Assembly: GCF_024029675.1 (NCBI RefSeq)
Contig: NZ_CP097121.1
Span: forward strand, 868,001 to 932,000
From: Fructilactobacillus carniphilus
Lineage (GTDB): Bacteria > Bacillota > Bacilli > Lactobacillales > Lactobacillaceae
Direction of reading: 5' to 3'
DNA length: 64,000 bases
Under the pieces are notes generated by a model, which ran no database searches, was not told the DNA's origin, and saw only the letters and a list, made by a program, of their open reading frames with translations. Positions 8,913 to 17,454 of the stretch are shown here, in pieces. A program made the translations under genes and the position numbers. How positions within the stretch are numbered: the first letter of the stretch is position 1; the number at the start of each line of letters is the position of its first letter.

Positions 8913-10412
8913 TTAGTTTGCCTCGATTTGTTGTAACGTTTGGTGCACGTGTTGCAAGGCCGTTTCACGTCCAATCAATTCGATTGATTCGGGCAATTCG
9001 GGACCTTCCATTTCGTGGGTTACGGCAATCCGGATGGGCATCCAGAGCTTGCGACCCTTAATCCCCGTTTCCTTTTGAACTTCCTTAATGGTCCGTAAGA
9101 TGGCCACCTTATCAAAGATTGGAAGTTCCTGAATCTTTTGTGCGAACGTTTGTAACACAACCGGAGCGGTGTCGTTTTGCAATTCGGCTAGGGCATCTCC
9201 CGTCACCTGTTCTGGTTCAGTAAAGAAGACCGCTGCCATTTCGTTGATTTGGGCCATGTAGCTCATTTGGCGCCGGTAGACGTCAATTAACTTGCGGGCC
9301 CATTCAATCGTCTTGGCATCCGGATTTTCCGGTAAGTTGCCGGCCTTAATCAGTTGTTGTAAGGCGAGGTCCACGACTACGTCTTCGTCGCCGTCCTTGA
9401 CGTACCGGTTGTTAATCCATTCTAACTTCTTGTTATCGAAGGTAGCGGGTGACTTACTCAAGCGTTTTTCATCGTACATCTTGATGAACTGTTTTTCGGA
9501 ATAAATTTCGTCTTCCCCGACTGGTGACCAACCGAGCAGCACGATGAAGTTAAACATCGCATCCGGTAGGTACCCCAAGTTCCGATACTGTTCAATAAAT
9601 TGCAGCACGGTTTCGTCCCGTTTACTCAATTTCTTGCCGGTATCAGCACTGATAATCAGGCTCATGTGACCGAACTTCGGTGGTTCCCATCCAAAGGCTT
9701 CGTAAATCATCAATTGCTTGGGCGTGTTGGCCACGTGGTCGTCACCCCGGAAGATGTGACTGATTTTCATGTTGTGGTCATCGGCTACCACCGCAAAGTT
9801 GTAGGTCGGCATTCCATCCCGCTTCACGATGACGAAGTCGCCCCCGATGGTATCAGAGTCAAAGGAAACGTGACCCTTCACGATGTCGTCCCATTCATAA
9901 GTCTTGTGCTTTGGCACCTTAAACCGAATCACTGGCTTTAAGCCTTTGGCTTCGGCGGCTTCCATTGCTGCTTGCCGTTCTTCAGCGGTCATGCCAGCGT
10001 ATTCGTATTCGTAGTGCGGCATCACCCCGCGCGCCCGTTGTTCTTCCCGTTCTGCTTCAAGTTCTTCCTCCGTCTTGTAGGAGTAGTAGGCCTTGCCTTC
10101 GTCGAGTAGTTGTTGAATCAACGGATCGTAAGTGTCCTTCCGTTCTGATTGCCGATACGGACCGTAGTCCCCGCCAACGTCTGGACCTTCATCCCAGTCC
10201 AAACCGAGCCACTTCAAGTTATTTAACTGGCTCACTTCTCCATCTTGCACGTTCCGTTTCGTATCCGTATCTTCAATTCGGATGATGAACTTACCCTTGT
10301 AGTGCCGGGCAAATAAATAGTTAAAAATTGCCGTTCGTGCGTTTCCGATGTGCAGATGCCCCGTGGGACTAGGTGCATACCGAACGCGAATCTGATCGTT
10401 TGCCAATTGCAT
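8913..10412 (-). CDS. gltX: Glutamyl-tRNA synthetase
   Basis: 499 aa class I synthetase. HIGH-type motif in [17 protein letters not shown], the DTD of [11 protein letters not shown], and KKLSKRDE (KMSKS equivalent). In Lactobacillaceae the enzyme normally also charges tRNA-Gln with Glu for later amidation. It lies 78 bases after radA in the same direction. Confidence 0.97.
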   Translation of the reverse strand: MQLANDQIRVRYAPSPTGHLHIGNARTAIFNYLFARHYKGKFIIRIEDTDTKRNVQDGEVSQLNNLKWLGLDWDEGPDVGGDYGPYRQSERKDTYDPLIQQLLDEGKAYYSYKTEEELEAEREEQRARGVMPHYEYEYAGMTAEERQAAMEAAEAKGLKPVIRFKVPKHKTYEWDDIVKGHVSFDSDTIGGDFVIVKRDGMPTYNFAVVADDHNMKISHIFRGDDHVANTPKQLMIYEAFGWEPPKFGHMSLIISADTGKKLSKRDETVLQFIEQYRNLGYLPDAMFNFIVLLGWSPVGEDEIYSEKQFIKMYDEKRLSKSPATFDNKKLEWINNRYVKDGDEDVVVDLALQQLIKAGNLPENPDAKTIEWARKLIDVYRRQMSYMAQINEMAAVFFTEPEQVTGDALAELQNDTAPVVLQTFAQKIQELPIFDKVAILRTIKEVQKETGIKGRKLWMPIRIAVTHEMEGPELPESIELIGRETALQHVHQTLQQIEAN

Positions 10413-10490
10413 TCTCTCTTTTCTATTTATGATATTGTTTACCCTTAGTTTACAATTTCTGCTCCCAAAAATAAACCCGCGTTGCTTGGT

Positions 10491-11873
10491 TTACTTGGGG
10501 ATGGCTAACTTAAGCGCTTCCTTGAGGGTTGTGACCCCGATTACTTCGATGCCATCGGGCACGTCAAGCCCTTCTAAGCTGTGTTGGGGAACCACGATGC
10601 GGTCAAAGCCCAACTTAGCGGCCTCGCGAATTCGTTGTTCCATCCGATCGACCCGCCGGACTTCTCCGGTCAGTCCGAGTTCACCAACGTAACACTCGCG
10701 CGGATTGGTGCTGATGTTTTCGTAACTGGAGGCAATGCTAACCGCCATTGCGAGGTCAATCGCGGGTTCGTTCAGTTTCACGCCCCCAGCGGCCTTAACG
10801 TAGGCATCTTGATTTTGCAGCATCAAGCCCGCTCGCTTTTCTAAGACGGCCATGATCAACGAGATGCGGTTCCGATCCACTCCGGTCGCGGTTCGCTGCG
10901 CGTTGCCAAAGACAGAAGGAGTAATCAGGGCCTGAAGTTCCACCAGAATCGGTCGGGTGCCTTCCATCGCCACCACAATCGCCGATCCGGTCGCATTCTT
11001 CAGCCGTTCCTCCAGGAAAATCTCCGACGGATTTTGCACCTCTTGCAGGCCCCCGTCCGCCATCTCAAAGATACCGAGTTCGTTGGTCGACCCAAACCGG
11101 TTCTTAACCGCCCGTAACAAGCGGTACGAGTGGTGTTTATCCCCTTCAAAGTACAGCACCGTATCCACCATGTGTTCCAGAGTTTTCGGTCCGGCAATCG
11201 CGCCACCCTTGGTCACGTGGCCCACGATGAAGACCGTAATGTTGTTGGTCTTCGCAATGTTCATCAGGTCGGTCGTCACGCCCCGGACCTGTGAAACCGA
11301 GCCAATCGCGGAGTCCACATCGCCCTCCTGCATCGTTTGGACGGAGTCGACAATCACGACGTCCGGTTTTAGGTTCGCAATTGCATCGCGTACCGCCGTC
11401 ATGTCGGTTTCTGGAAAAACGTAGAGCCGGTCATTCACCGCAATTTGCAGCCGATCCGCCCGCATCTTAACCTGATCTGCACTTTCTTCTCCGGTCACGT
11501 ACAGGACCCGTTTTCCGAGCGTGGCTAATTGCCCAGAAACTTGGAGCAGTAAGGTCGACTTCCCGATCCCGGGATCGCCCCCAATTAAGACCAAGGATCC
11601 GGGCACAATTCCGCCCCCGAGCACTCGGTTTAACTCGGCTGATTGAATCTGGTAGCGGGGCGCGTCCTGAGCGTCAACCTCGTTAATCAGTTGCGGTTCC
11701 ACGCGACTTCCGGTCAAAGACACTCGAGTCGACTTGGCGTTTGTTCCACTATCCTTTGTGACCGTTTCTTCGGTAAACGTATTCCATTCCCCACAATTGG
11801 GGCACCGGCCCAGGTAGGTCGGTGAAATGTAACCACAGTTAGAACAGACAAACTGGGTCTTTGTTTTACTCAT
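10491..11873 (-). CDS. radA: DNA repair protein RadA (Sms)
   Basis: 460 aa. An N-terminal zinc finger has Cys 10, 13, 24 and 27; the RecA-like ATPase has a Walker [11 protein letters not shown] at about 99-107 and the RadA-specific KNRFG; the C-terminus is the Lon-protease-like domain ([21 protein letters not shown]). RadA moves branches in recombination intermediates and helps transformation. It follows dut by 15 bases. The usual next gene in many Firmicutes, yacL, is not present before gltX. Confidence 0.96.
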   Translation of the reverse strand: MSKTKTQFVCSNCGYISPTYLGRCPNCGEWNTFTEETVTKDSGTNAKSTRVSLTGSRVEPQLINEVDAQDAPRYQIQSAELNRVLGGGIVPGSLVLIGGDPGIGKSTLLLQVSGQLATLGKRVLYVTGEESADQVKMRADRLQIAVNDRLYVFPETDMTAVRDAIANLKPDVVIVDSVQTMQEGDVDSAIGSVSQVRGVTTDLMNIAKTNNITVFIVGHVTKGGAIAGPKTLEHMVDTVLYFEGDKHHSYRLLRAVKNRFGSTNELGIFEMADGGLQEVQNPSEIFLEERLKNATGSAIVVAMEGTRPILVELQALITPSVFGNAQRTATGVDRNRISLIMAVLEKRAGLMLQNQDAYVKAAGGVKLNEPAIDLAMAVSIASSYENISTNPRECYVGELGLTGEVRRVDRMEQRIREAAKLGFDRIVVPQHSLEGLDVPDGIEVIGVTTLKEALKLAIPK

Positions 11874-11888
11874 ACACGTGCTTCCTCT

Positions 11889-12425
11889 CTAATAACCAGA
11901 AGAGCCAAAGCCACCGGTTCTCGTCGTGTGCGGCGTTTCATCCGCATCCGCTAGGAGATACGGCATAAAGATTCCCTGAGCAATCCGATCGCCCTTGTGA
12001 ATCTTACGATCCCGAATCCCCCAGTTAACCAGCTGGACAAAGATCTCTCCCTCGTTTTTCTCATTATTATAGTAATCAGCGTCAATCACGCCGATCCCGT
12101 TGGGTAAAATCAGGCTCCGTTTCAGCGGATTACTGGACCGGTTGGCCAAAATTAAGACCTCGTTGGGTTGCATGTAGGCCTTGATCCCAGTCGGAACTAA
12201 GTAAGGCTTCAAGTCTTGACTGGCCTCGTCGGCTTCTGTAGCGGTTAACTGCCGCCCCTGGCGTAAAATCTTAAAGGCCCGTAAGAGCCCCTGCTTCCAG
12301 ATTGATGGCAACACGATGTCAGTGGAACTAGCCAGGTCATAACCGGCTGCTTGTTTCGTTGCGCGCTGGGGTAATTGAATTCCCAAATCAGCCGCTTGTG
12401 ATGTAATTTCAAACCCTCGTTTCAT
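11889..12425 (-). CDS. dut: dUTP diphosphatase
   Basis: 178 aa from the ATG at 12425 (GAGGAG 8 bases upstream). The trimeric dUTPase motifs are in order: AGYDLASS, LANRSSNPLKRSLIL, GVIDADYYNN, RIAQGIFMPY and the Gly-rich tail TRTGGFGSSGY. It hydrolyses dUTP to dUMP. Between motif 1 and motif 2 there is an insertion of about 40 residues compared with the short bacterial enzymes, as in other lactobacilli. Confidence 0.93.
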   Translation of the reverse strand: MKRGFEITSQAADLGIQLPQRATKQAAGYDLASSTDIVLPSIWKQGLLRAFKILRQGRQLTATEADEASQDLKPYLVPTGIKAYMQPNEVLILANRSSNPLKRSLILPNGIGVIDADYYNNEKNEGEIFVQLVNWGIRDRKIHKGDRIAQGIFMPYLLADADETPHTTRTGGFGSSGY

Positions 12426-12463
12426 TTGCAAAACTCCTCACCTTTAAATAATTGGATAGTACC

Positions 12464-12472
12464 ATTCTAACA
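12464..12472 (-). promoter_or_regulatory. Extended -10 promoter of dut-radA
   Basis: TGTTAGAAT on the minus strand, 39 bases before the dut ATG. No good -35 at 17 bases. Confidence 0.45.
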
Positions 12473-12496
12473 GGATTTAGAGCAATTCAACATTAC

Positions 12497-12525
12497 TTGA
12501 CAAATGCTAAAAAGCCATGGAAAAT
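12497..12525 (+). promoter_or_regulatory. Promoter of rpiA
   Basis: A perfect TTGACA is followed after 17 bases by GAAAAT (4 of 6 to consensus). The spacing to the rpiA ATG allows a short leader. Confidence 0.5.
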
Positions 12526-12570
12526 TAAAGACTGAATTATAAATTATATGGTGGATGAAGGGGACAGTCA

Positions 12571-13257
12571 ATGGATAGCGAAGCAATTAAACAACAAAAG
12601 GCGCAGGTGGGTCAAGAAGCCGTTCAATACATTGAAGATGGGATGGTCGTCGGCATTGGGAGTGGATCCACGATGTGGTACATGGTTGAAGCCCTGGGGC
12701 AACGAGTAAAAGAAGGCCTCAACATCGTCGGGGTGCCAACTTCCAAGGCCACCCGCAAGCATGCCAACGAACTGGGGATTCCGCTCAAAACCGTCGATGA
12801 AGTCGACCGCATCGACCTTACGATTGACGGTGCCGATCAAATTGACCAACACTACCAAGGTATCAAAGGTGGGGGCGCCTCCCATTTAATGGAAAAGATT
12901 GTCGCTACGAACTCCACGAAGAACATGTGGATTGTGGATGAAAGCAAGATGGTCACCGCTTTTAACTATCCCATTCCGGTGGAAGTCATCCCCTACGGCA
13001 GTACGCAACTCGAACGCCGCTTAGACCGGTTAGACTTACAACCCCAGCTCCGCAAGAACGCAGCTGGCGAGTTCGTTACCACGGATTCTAACAACTACAT
13101 CATTGATCTCTACCTCGATCCTTTAGATGATCCCAAAGAACTGGCCCACATCCTCGATCCCCTGGTGGGAGTAGTTGAACACGGCCTCTTCTTAGACATG
13201 GTAAACACGATTATTGTGCAACACGCTAACGGTCCTGAGGTCATTAACGTGCGGTAA
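12571..13257 (+). CDS. rpiA: Ribose-5-phosphate isomerase A
   Basis: 228 aa. Motifs of RpiA are clear: [25 protein letters not shown] (catalytic Asp), [14 protein letters not shown] and [10 protein letters not shown]. It interconverts ribose 5-phosphate and ribulose 5-phosphate, linking the phosphoketolase pathway to PRPP synthesis. It is divergent from dut and 51 bases ahead of pepC. Confidence 0.97.
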   Translation: MDSEAIKQQKAQVGQEAVQYIEDGMVVGIGSGSTMWYMVEALGQRVKEGLNIVGVPTSKATRKHANELGIPLKTVDEVDRIDLTIDGADQIDQHYQGIKGGGASHLMEKIVATNSTKNMWIVDESKMVTAFNYPIPVEVIPYGSTQLERRLDRLDLQPQLRKNAAGEFVTTDSNNYIIDLYLDPLDDPKELAHILDPLVGVVEHGLFLDMVNTIIVQHANGPEVINVR

Positions 13258-13272
13258 ACACCTAAAATGCGG

Positions 13273-13278
13273 TATAAT
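13273..13278 (+). promoter_or_regulatory. -10 box of pepC
   Basis: Perfect TATAAT 30 bases before the pepC ATG, just after the rpiA stop. The -35 region is poor, so pepC may be transcribed both from here and from rpiA. Confidence 0.5.
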
Positions 13279-13308
13279 ATTCGTAATTTATTGATGGAGG
13301 TCATTGCA

Positions 13309-14643
13309 ATGCCAAAGGAAATTTCACCAGAAAACATTGAACGTTATCAAAATAACCTAAAGGAACAACCAGATGCCGACGTGATTCGGCGCGCCGTTAC
13401 CCACAACGGGATTTTAGCTTCCGCCGCTGACTACGAAGCCAACGACCAGTTATACCCCGTCTTTTCCGTGGACGTCTCCAGCCAACCGGTTTCCGACCAA
13501 AAACGGAGTGGTCGCTGCTGGCTCTTTGCCGCCTTGAACACGATGCGGTCCAAGGTCGAAGGCAACTTTAACGTCCCGAAGGAATTCGAACTTTCTCAAG
13601 TTTACCTCTTCTTCTGGGATAAGTTTGAAAAGTCGAACTACTTCTTAACCAACGTCTTAAAGACGGCCAACCAACCATTGACGGATCGGAAGGTAAACTT
13701 CCTCTTACAAACGCCACAACAAGACGGTGGTCAGTGGGACATGATTGCCGCTTTGATTGAAAAGTACGGCGTGGTGCCGAAGTCTGCCATGGCTGAAACC
13801 GCCAGCAGCAACAACTCCAGTGAGTTAAACAGCGCCTTAAACACCCAGTTACGGCACGATGCCATCATCTTACGAAAACTGGTTAAAGACGGTCAAAGCG
13901 AAGAAATCATTAATGCCAAAAAAGATGACATGTTAAACGAAATCTACCGGATGTTAGTGTACGCCTTTGGCAAACCCACGACGGAATTTACCTTCGAATA
14001 CCGTGACAGTGATAACCAATACCACATTGACCAAAACATCACGCCCCAGGAGTTCTTTAAAAAATACGTAAACGTCAACTTAGCTGACTACGTATCCATC
14101 ATTAACTCCCCGACGGACGACAAGCCGTTTAACCAAACTTACACGGTCGAAATGCTCGGAAACGTCGTTGGTGGTCAACCAATCAAGCACTACAACTTAC
14201 CAATCGAACGCCTGAAGGAATTAACCATCAAGCAACTCCAAGCCGGTGAAACGGTCTGGTTCGGTAGTGACGTTGGTCAAGCCAGCGACCGGAAGAACGG
14301 TTTGATGGACACCGATCTCTACCACGTTGACCAACTGATGGACACCGACATGAGCATGAGCAAAGCCGAACGCCTCGACTACGGCGAAAGTGTGATGGAC
14401 CACGCTATGGTCATTACCGGAGTTGATCTTGTCAACGGCAAGCCAACCAAGTGGAAAGTCGAAAACAGCTGGGGTGACAAGGTCGGAACCAAGGGTTACT
14501 TCGTCATGAGTGACGACTGGTTCAGCGAATTTGTTTACCAAGTTGTCATCAACAAGAAGTACCTGACTGACCAAGAACGAGAAGAACAAGCCCAAGCACC
14601 AACGGTTCTCGCACCATGGGATCCAATGGGTACGTTAGCTTAA
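13309..14643 (+). CDS. pepC: Aminopeptidase C (bleomycin hydrolase family)
   Basis: 444 aa from the ATG at 13309, preceded by GGAGG; an in-frame start 14 codons earlier falls on the promoter and was rejected. The papain-type triad is visible: Cys70 in KRSGRCWLFAALN, His in MDHAMVITGVD, and Asn in KVENSWGDKVG. PepC is a cytoplasmic hexamer that removes N-terminal residues from peptides, a key step in lactic acid bacterial use of casein or other proteins. A strong terminator follows. Confidence 0.97.
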   Translation: MPKEISPENIERYQNNLKEQPDADVIRRAVTHNGILASAADYEANDQLYPVFSVDVSSQPVSDQKRSGRCWLFAALNTMRSKVEGNFNVPKEFELSQVYLFFWDKFEKSNYFLTNVLKTANQPLTDRKVNFLLQTPQQDGGQWDMIAALIEKYGVVPKSAMAETASSNNSSELNSALNTQLRHDAIILRKLVKDGQSEEIINAKKDDMLNEIYRMLVYAFGKPTTEFTFEYRDSDNQYHIDQNITPQEFFKKYVNVNLADYVSIINSPTDDKPFNQTYTVEMLGNVVGGQPIKHYNLPIERLKELTIKQLQAGETVWFGSDVGQASDRKNGLMDTDLYHVDQLMDTDMSMSKAERLDYGESVMDHAMVITGVDLVNGKPTKWKVENSWGDKVGTKGYFVMSDDWFSEFVYQVVINKKYLTDQEREEQAQAPTVLAPWDPMGTLA

Positions 14644-14654
14644 TTAAGTAAATT

Positions 14655-14691
14655 AAAATGCGTAATCACGAAATGTGGTTACGCATTTTTT
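14655..14691 (+). terminator. Terminator after pepC (probably bidirectional)
   Basis: AAATGCGTAATCAC and GTGGTTACGCATTT pair with one mismatch-free G-U stem and a run of T on the plus strand; the minus strand also has TTTTAATTT, which suits the converging gpmA-like gene. Confidence 0.9.
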
Positions 14692-14766
14692 AGTTGGTGA
14701 AAAGAAAATCACACCGGTTCGGCTACAATTAGTCTTCAACCTAACTATCTAATTTAATGCTTACTG

Positions 14767-15438
14767 CTAACGTAAAATCTGCTTATCCGCAATTTGTAAA
14801 TGGTCATCCAGTGTATAAACAATTGGCTGGGCGTTCGGGACCTCCACCCCGTCAATGGCTACGTCGGAGAGGTGTTCGAGGTACTTAATCAACGCTCGTA
14901 ACGAGCTGCCGTGGGCCACGATTAGCTGATTCTCATGTTGTAAGAGCCGCGGGGCTAGTTGATCCTGCCAATATGGCAACAAGCGGTCGTAAGCCATTTT
15001 TAGGCTTTCCGCCCGCGGTTCATGGACACCAATCCGGGCGTAGCGCCGTTTCAGGATGACCTCGTCTAGCAGTGGCGGAACGGCCGTGAAACTCCGGCGC
15101 CACTGCATGAATTGTGTTTCGCCGACTTCTTCCCGGACCACCGGTTTCTTGCGACCCCGTAGCGCGCCATAGTGCCGTTCGTTCAGCCGCCAGGTCTTAT
15201 ACTGGGGAATCCAAAGTTGGTCGATGCTGTCTAGCACGATGTTTTCAGATTGAACCGCCCGTTTCAAATAAGAGGTGTGGGCCGCGGTAAAAGACAAATT
15301 CAATTGGCGTAACCGTTCTCCAGCTTCACGTGCTTCCTGCTTCCCCTGCTCCGTCAGCGGGACGTCATTCCACCCCGTAAAAATATGCTGTTGGTTTGCG
15401 GTACTTTCTCCGTGCCGAATCAAAACTAATTTAGCCAT
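14767..15438 (-). CDS. 2,3-bisphosphoglycerate-dependent phosphoglycerate mutase-like protein
   Basis: 223 aa histidine phosphatase. The catalytic RHGES is at residues 8-12, with [20 protein letters not shown] and the second His in [15 protein letters not shown]. This matches GpmA, which interconverts 3- and 2-phosphoglycerate in glycolysis. It is about 25 residues shorter than E. coli GpmA and has RKKPVVREE where GpmA has a conserved Asn-Lys-Ala-Glu segment, so it could be a second copy with altered activity. Confidence 0.85.
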   Translation of the reverse strand: MAKLVLIRHGESTANQQHIFTGWNDVPLTEQGKQEAREAGERLRQLNLSFTAAHTSYLKRAVQSENIVLDSIDQLWIPQYKTWRLNERHYGALRGRKKPVVREEVGETQFMQWRRSFTAVPPLLDEVILKRRYARIGVHEPRAESLKMAYDRLLPYWQDQLAPRLLQHENQLIVAHGSSLRALIKYLEHLSDVAIDGVEVPNAQPIVYTLDDHLQIADKQILR

Positions 15439-15475
15439 CTAAAACCCCCACCTCCTAGTGAATTCATTACCTGCT

Positions 15476-15484
15476 ATTCTAACA
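15476..15484 (-). promoter_or_regulatory. Extended -10 promoter of the phosphoglycerate mutase gene
   Basis: TGTTAGAAT on the minus strand, the same nonamer as before dut; 38 bases before the ATG. Confidence 0.45.
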
Positions 15485-15570
15485 CACAACCCAAAACCCC
15501 TATTGGCGATTTAATTGTAAAAAATTCCTTAAAATCACCGTTTCAACGTCAGCTTTTTTTCCGAATAGTT

Positions 15571-15576
15571 TATAAT
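15571..15576 (+). promoter_or_regulatory. -10 box of the LCP gene
   Basis: TATAAT 34 bases before the ATG; no convincing -35. Confidence 0.4.
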
Positions 15577-15609
15577 TGAGAACAGACTGATATAAAAACG
15601 AGGGCTATC

Positions 15610-16761
15610 ATGACAGAGAGACGGAATAATCAGCCGGACAAACGTACCGGCCGCAACCATTTTATGAATGAATCACAACCAACACCGAAACGTTCGAAGC
15701 CACCGAAGCGGCCGAATCCTGATGAGATTGAGTGGCATCCCAAGGCTTGGACTTGGATGGCCGGGTTACTAATCGTAGCTCTCGCCGTCCTTGGTTTCGC
15801 TTTCTTTCAGTACCAACGGGTGGCTTCCACGTTAAACTCAACTTACTCTGGAGCCAAGAATTCCCGGGATGTTGCCAAAGTAATTAAGCAACGCAAGCCA
15901 TTTACCGTTCTATTGATGGGAACTGATACCGGAGAACTGGGGCGGACAGATAAGGGACGTACTGACTCTATGATTTTGGCAACCGTAAACCCGAACACTA
16001 AAAAGACCACTTTCACTAGTATCCCACGGGATACCAAGGTCGTGGTGCCGGGCGATTCCCAACCGTACGAAAAGATTAACGCCGCTTATACCATTGGCGG
16101 GGCTGATACGGCAACTGAGGTTGTCCACAGGCTCTTTAACGTTCCCGTTGACTTCTACGCCGTCGTTAACATGAAGGGGATTAAGCAGATGGTAAACGCC
16201 GTCGGGGGCGTGGACATCACGCCGAACCTGACCTTTGACTACGAAGGAATTAGCGTGAAAAAGGGTAAAACTGAACACATGAACGGTCAAACCGCCCTCC
16301 AGTATTCCCGGATGCGGTACCAAGATCCGCTCGGTGATTACGGCCGGCAAATTCGGCAACGCCAAGTCCTCAACGCCATCTTACAAAAAGGATTGACGAT
16401 TGGCAACGTTGGTCGCTACGGCGAGATTCTAAAGAGTCTGAAAGGAAATCTGCAAACAAACCTCACCTTTGACGACATGGTCACCATCGCTGGCAGTTAC
16501 AAGGACGCGACTAAGAACTTGCAACAAACCGCCCTGCAGTGTGACAACGCCATGGTAGATGGTTTAAGTTATCAGGTTGCTCCAGATAAGGAACTGCTAA
16601 AGGTTTCTAACAACATCAGAAAATCACTTGATTTACCAACCGAAAGCCAGTTAACGCCAACCCAACGTAAAGTTAACTCCAATGAAGGAGATGGTGAAGA
16701 CGGTTCCTTCTTTAACAGTAATGACTCCGTTAATAATAACAACGAATTACCGAAAAATTAA
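15610..16761 (+). CDS. LytR-CpsA-Psr family cell-wall polymer ligase
   Basis: 383 aa, ATG with GAGGG upstream. A basic, Pro-rich cytoplasmic start (1-47) is followed by one transmembrane helix (about 49-68) and an extracellular LCP domain with VLLMGTDTG, TDSMILATVNP, SIPRDTKV, INAAYTIGG, VNAVGGVDI and the Arg pair of YSRMRY. LCP enzymes transfer undecaprenyl-linked teichoic acid or polysaccharide to peptidoglycan. The tail is Asn/Ser-rich and low in complexity. A terminator follows. Confidence 0.93.
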   Translation: MTERRNNQPDKRTGRNHFMNESQPTPKRSKPPKRPNPDEIEWHPKAWTWMAGLLIVALAVLGFAFFQYQRVASTLNSTYSGAKNSRDVAKVIKQRKPFTVLLMGTDTGELGRTDKGRTDSMILATVNPNTKKTTFTSIPRDTKVVVPGDSQPYEKINAAYTIGGADTATEVVHRLFNVPVDFYAVVNMKGIKQMVNAVGGVDITPNLTFDYEGISVKKGKTEHMNGQTALQYSRMRYQDPLGDYGRQIRQRQVLNAILQKGLTIGNVGRYGEILKSLKGNLQTNLTFDDMVTIAGSYKDATKNLQQTALQCDNAMVDGLSYQVAPDKELLKVSNNIRKSLDLPTESQLTPTQRKVNSNEGDGEDGSFFNSNDSVNNNNELPKN

Positions 16762-16766
16762 TTCAG

Positions 16767-16799
16767 AACCGGTTCCGCCTCGTGCAGAATCGGTTTTTT
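16767..16799 (+). terminator. Terminator after the LCP gene
   Basis: AACCGGTTC and GAATCGGTT pair (9 bp, one G-U), followed by TTTT. Confidence 0.8.
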
Positions 16800-16820
16800 G
16801 GTTGGCGCCTGTTTAATAAC

Positions 16821-16858
16821 AAAAAAGGATTGCTGAACGAACGTCAGCAATCCTTTTT
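16821..16858 (-). terminator. Terminator after tRNA-Leu (bidirectional)
   Basis: A stem of about 15 bp (AAAAAGGATTGCTGA with its complement) with T-tracts on both strands. It ends tRNA-Leu on the minus strand and can back up the LCP terminator. Confidence 0.9.
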
Positions 16859-16864
16859 AAATAG

Positions 16865-16950
16865 TGCGGCCAAGAAGATTCGAACTTCCACCGGGAAAAC
16901 TCCCGACAAGATCCTTAATCTTGCGCGTCTGCCAATTCCGCCATGGCCGC
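16865..16950 (-). tRNA. tRNA-Leu (anticodon AAG)
   Basis: 86 bases, class II. Acceptor GCGGCCA/TGGCCGC with A73; D stem GCG/CGC; anticodon stem CAAGA/TCTTG around loop TTAAGGA, giving AAG at positions 34-36 with U33 and G37; long variable arm CGGGA/TCCCG; T arm with TTCGAAT. CCA is not encoded. An A at position 34 is unusual for bacterial Leu tRNAs. Confidence 0.95.
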
Positions 16951-16965
16951 GAATTAACAATCATT

Positions 16966-16994
16966 ATCATAGCAAGAATTCGGCAGAGATGCAA
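16966..16994 (-). promoter_or_regulatory. Promoter of tRNA-Leu
   Basis: TTGCAT, 17 bases, TATGAT with TG one base before the -10; 16 bases before the tRNA. Confidence 0.7.
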
Positions 16995-17001
16995 GTCTTT
17001 T

Positions 17002-17454
17002 TTACTTGGCGACCGCTGGATTAACTAATTTTAAGCGATGGCGACACTGACTGCAGACGTAGCGCTGCACGTTGAGACGACGCTGACGCGGATATTGTTG
17101 CCCACAATGCTCACACTGGTAAAGATAGCGACACTGCTGGTCCATCCGCGGGGCATAACGACTCCCGCCTACCGCTTTTAGTAACTGCTTAAAGGCTGGC
17201 GTGTTGTGCTTACCCGATTGTCCCATCTGATGCAGGTGGTAGTGAACCAACTCGTGCTTAATCACGCCGGTTAACACCGCCCGGTCCTGCGCCATCTTCG
17301 GATTAATATCAATGTTATGGGACTTTAAATGGTAGCGGCCCCCGGTGGTCTGCAACCTCCGGTTAAAATAAGCACGGTGATGAAACGGACGCTGAAAAGA
17401 GTCCGCCGAAATGGTTTCCACTAACTGCTGTAACTGTTGGTCGGTCATGATCAT
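17002..17454 (-). CDS. SprT-like zinc metalloprotease-family protein
   Basis: 150 aa. The HELVH zinc motif is at residues 67-71, within VLTGVIKHELVHYHLHQMG; a C-terminal zinc ribbon has CEHC and CSQC. This is the SprT-like (YdeH-type) family; the eukaryotic relative Spartan removes DNA-protein crosslinks, but the bacterial role is not settled. The first ATG overlaps the tex stop as ATGA, so it is translationally coupled to tex; a second ATG two codons on is also possible. Confidence 0.88.
   Translation of the reverse strand: MIMTDQQLQQLVETISADSFQRPFHHRAYFNRRLQTTGGRYHLKSHNIDINPKMAQDRAVLTGVIKHELVHYHLHQMGQSGKHNTPAFKQLLKAVGGSRYAPRMDQQCRYLYQCEHCGQQYPRQRRLNVQRYVCSQCRHRLKLVNPAVAK

Noticed and set aside
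12432..12570. Riboswitch between dut and rpiA.
   Set aside because: Only promoters and AT-rich DNA are visible; no stable hairpin near either start.
15910..16365. A 151-codon minus-strand frame.
   Set aside because: It mirrors the LCP gene in another frame; codon use and lack of a start site point to a shadow.
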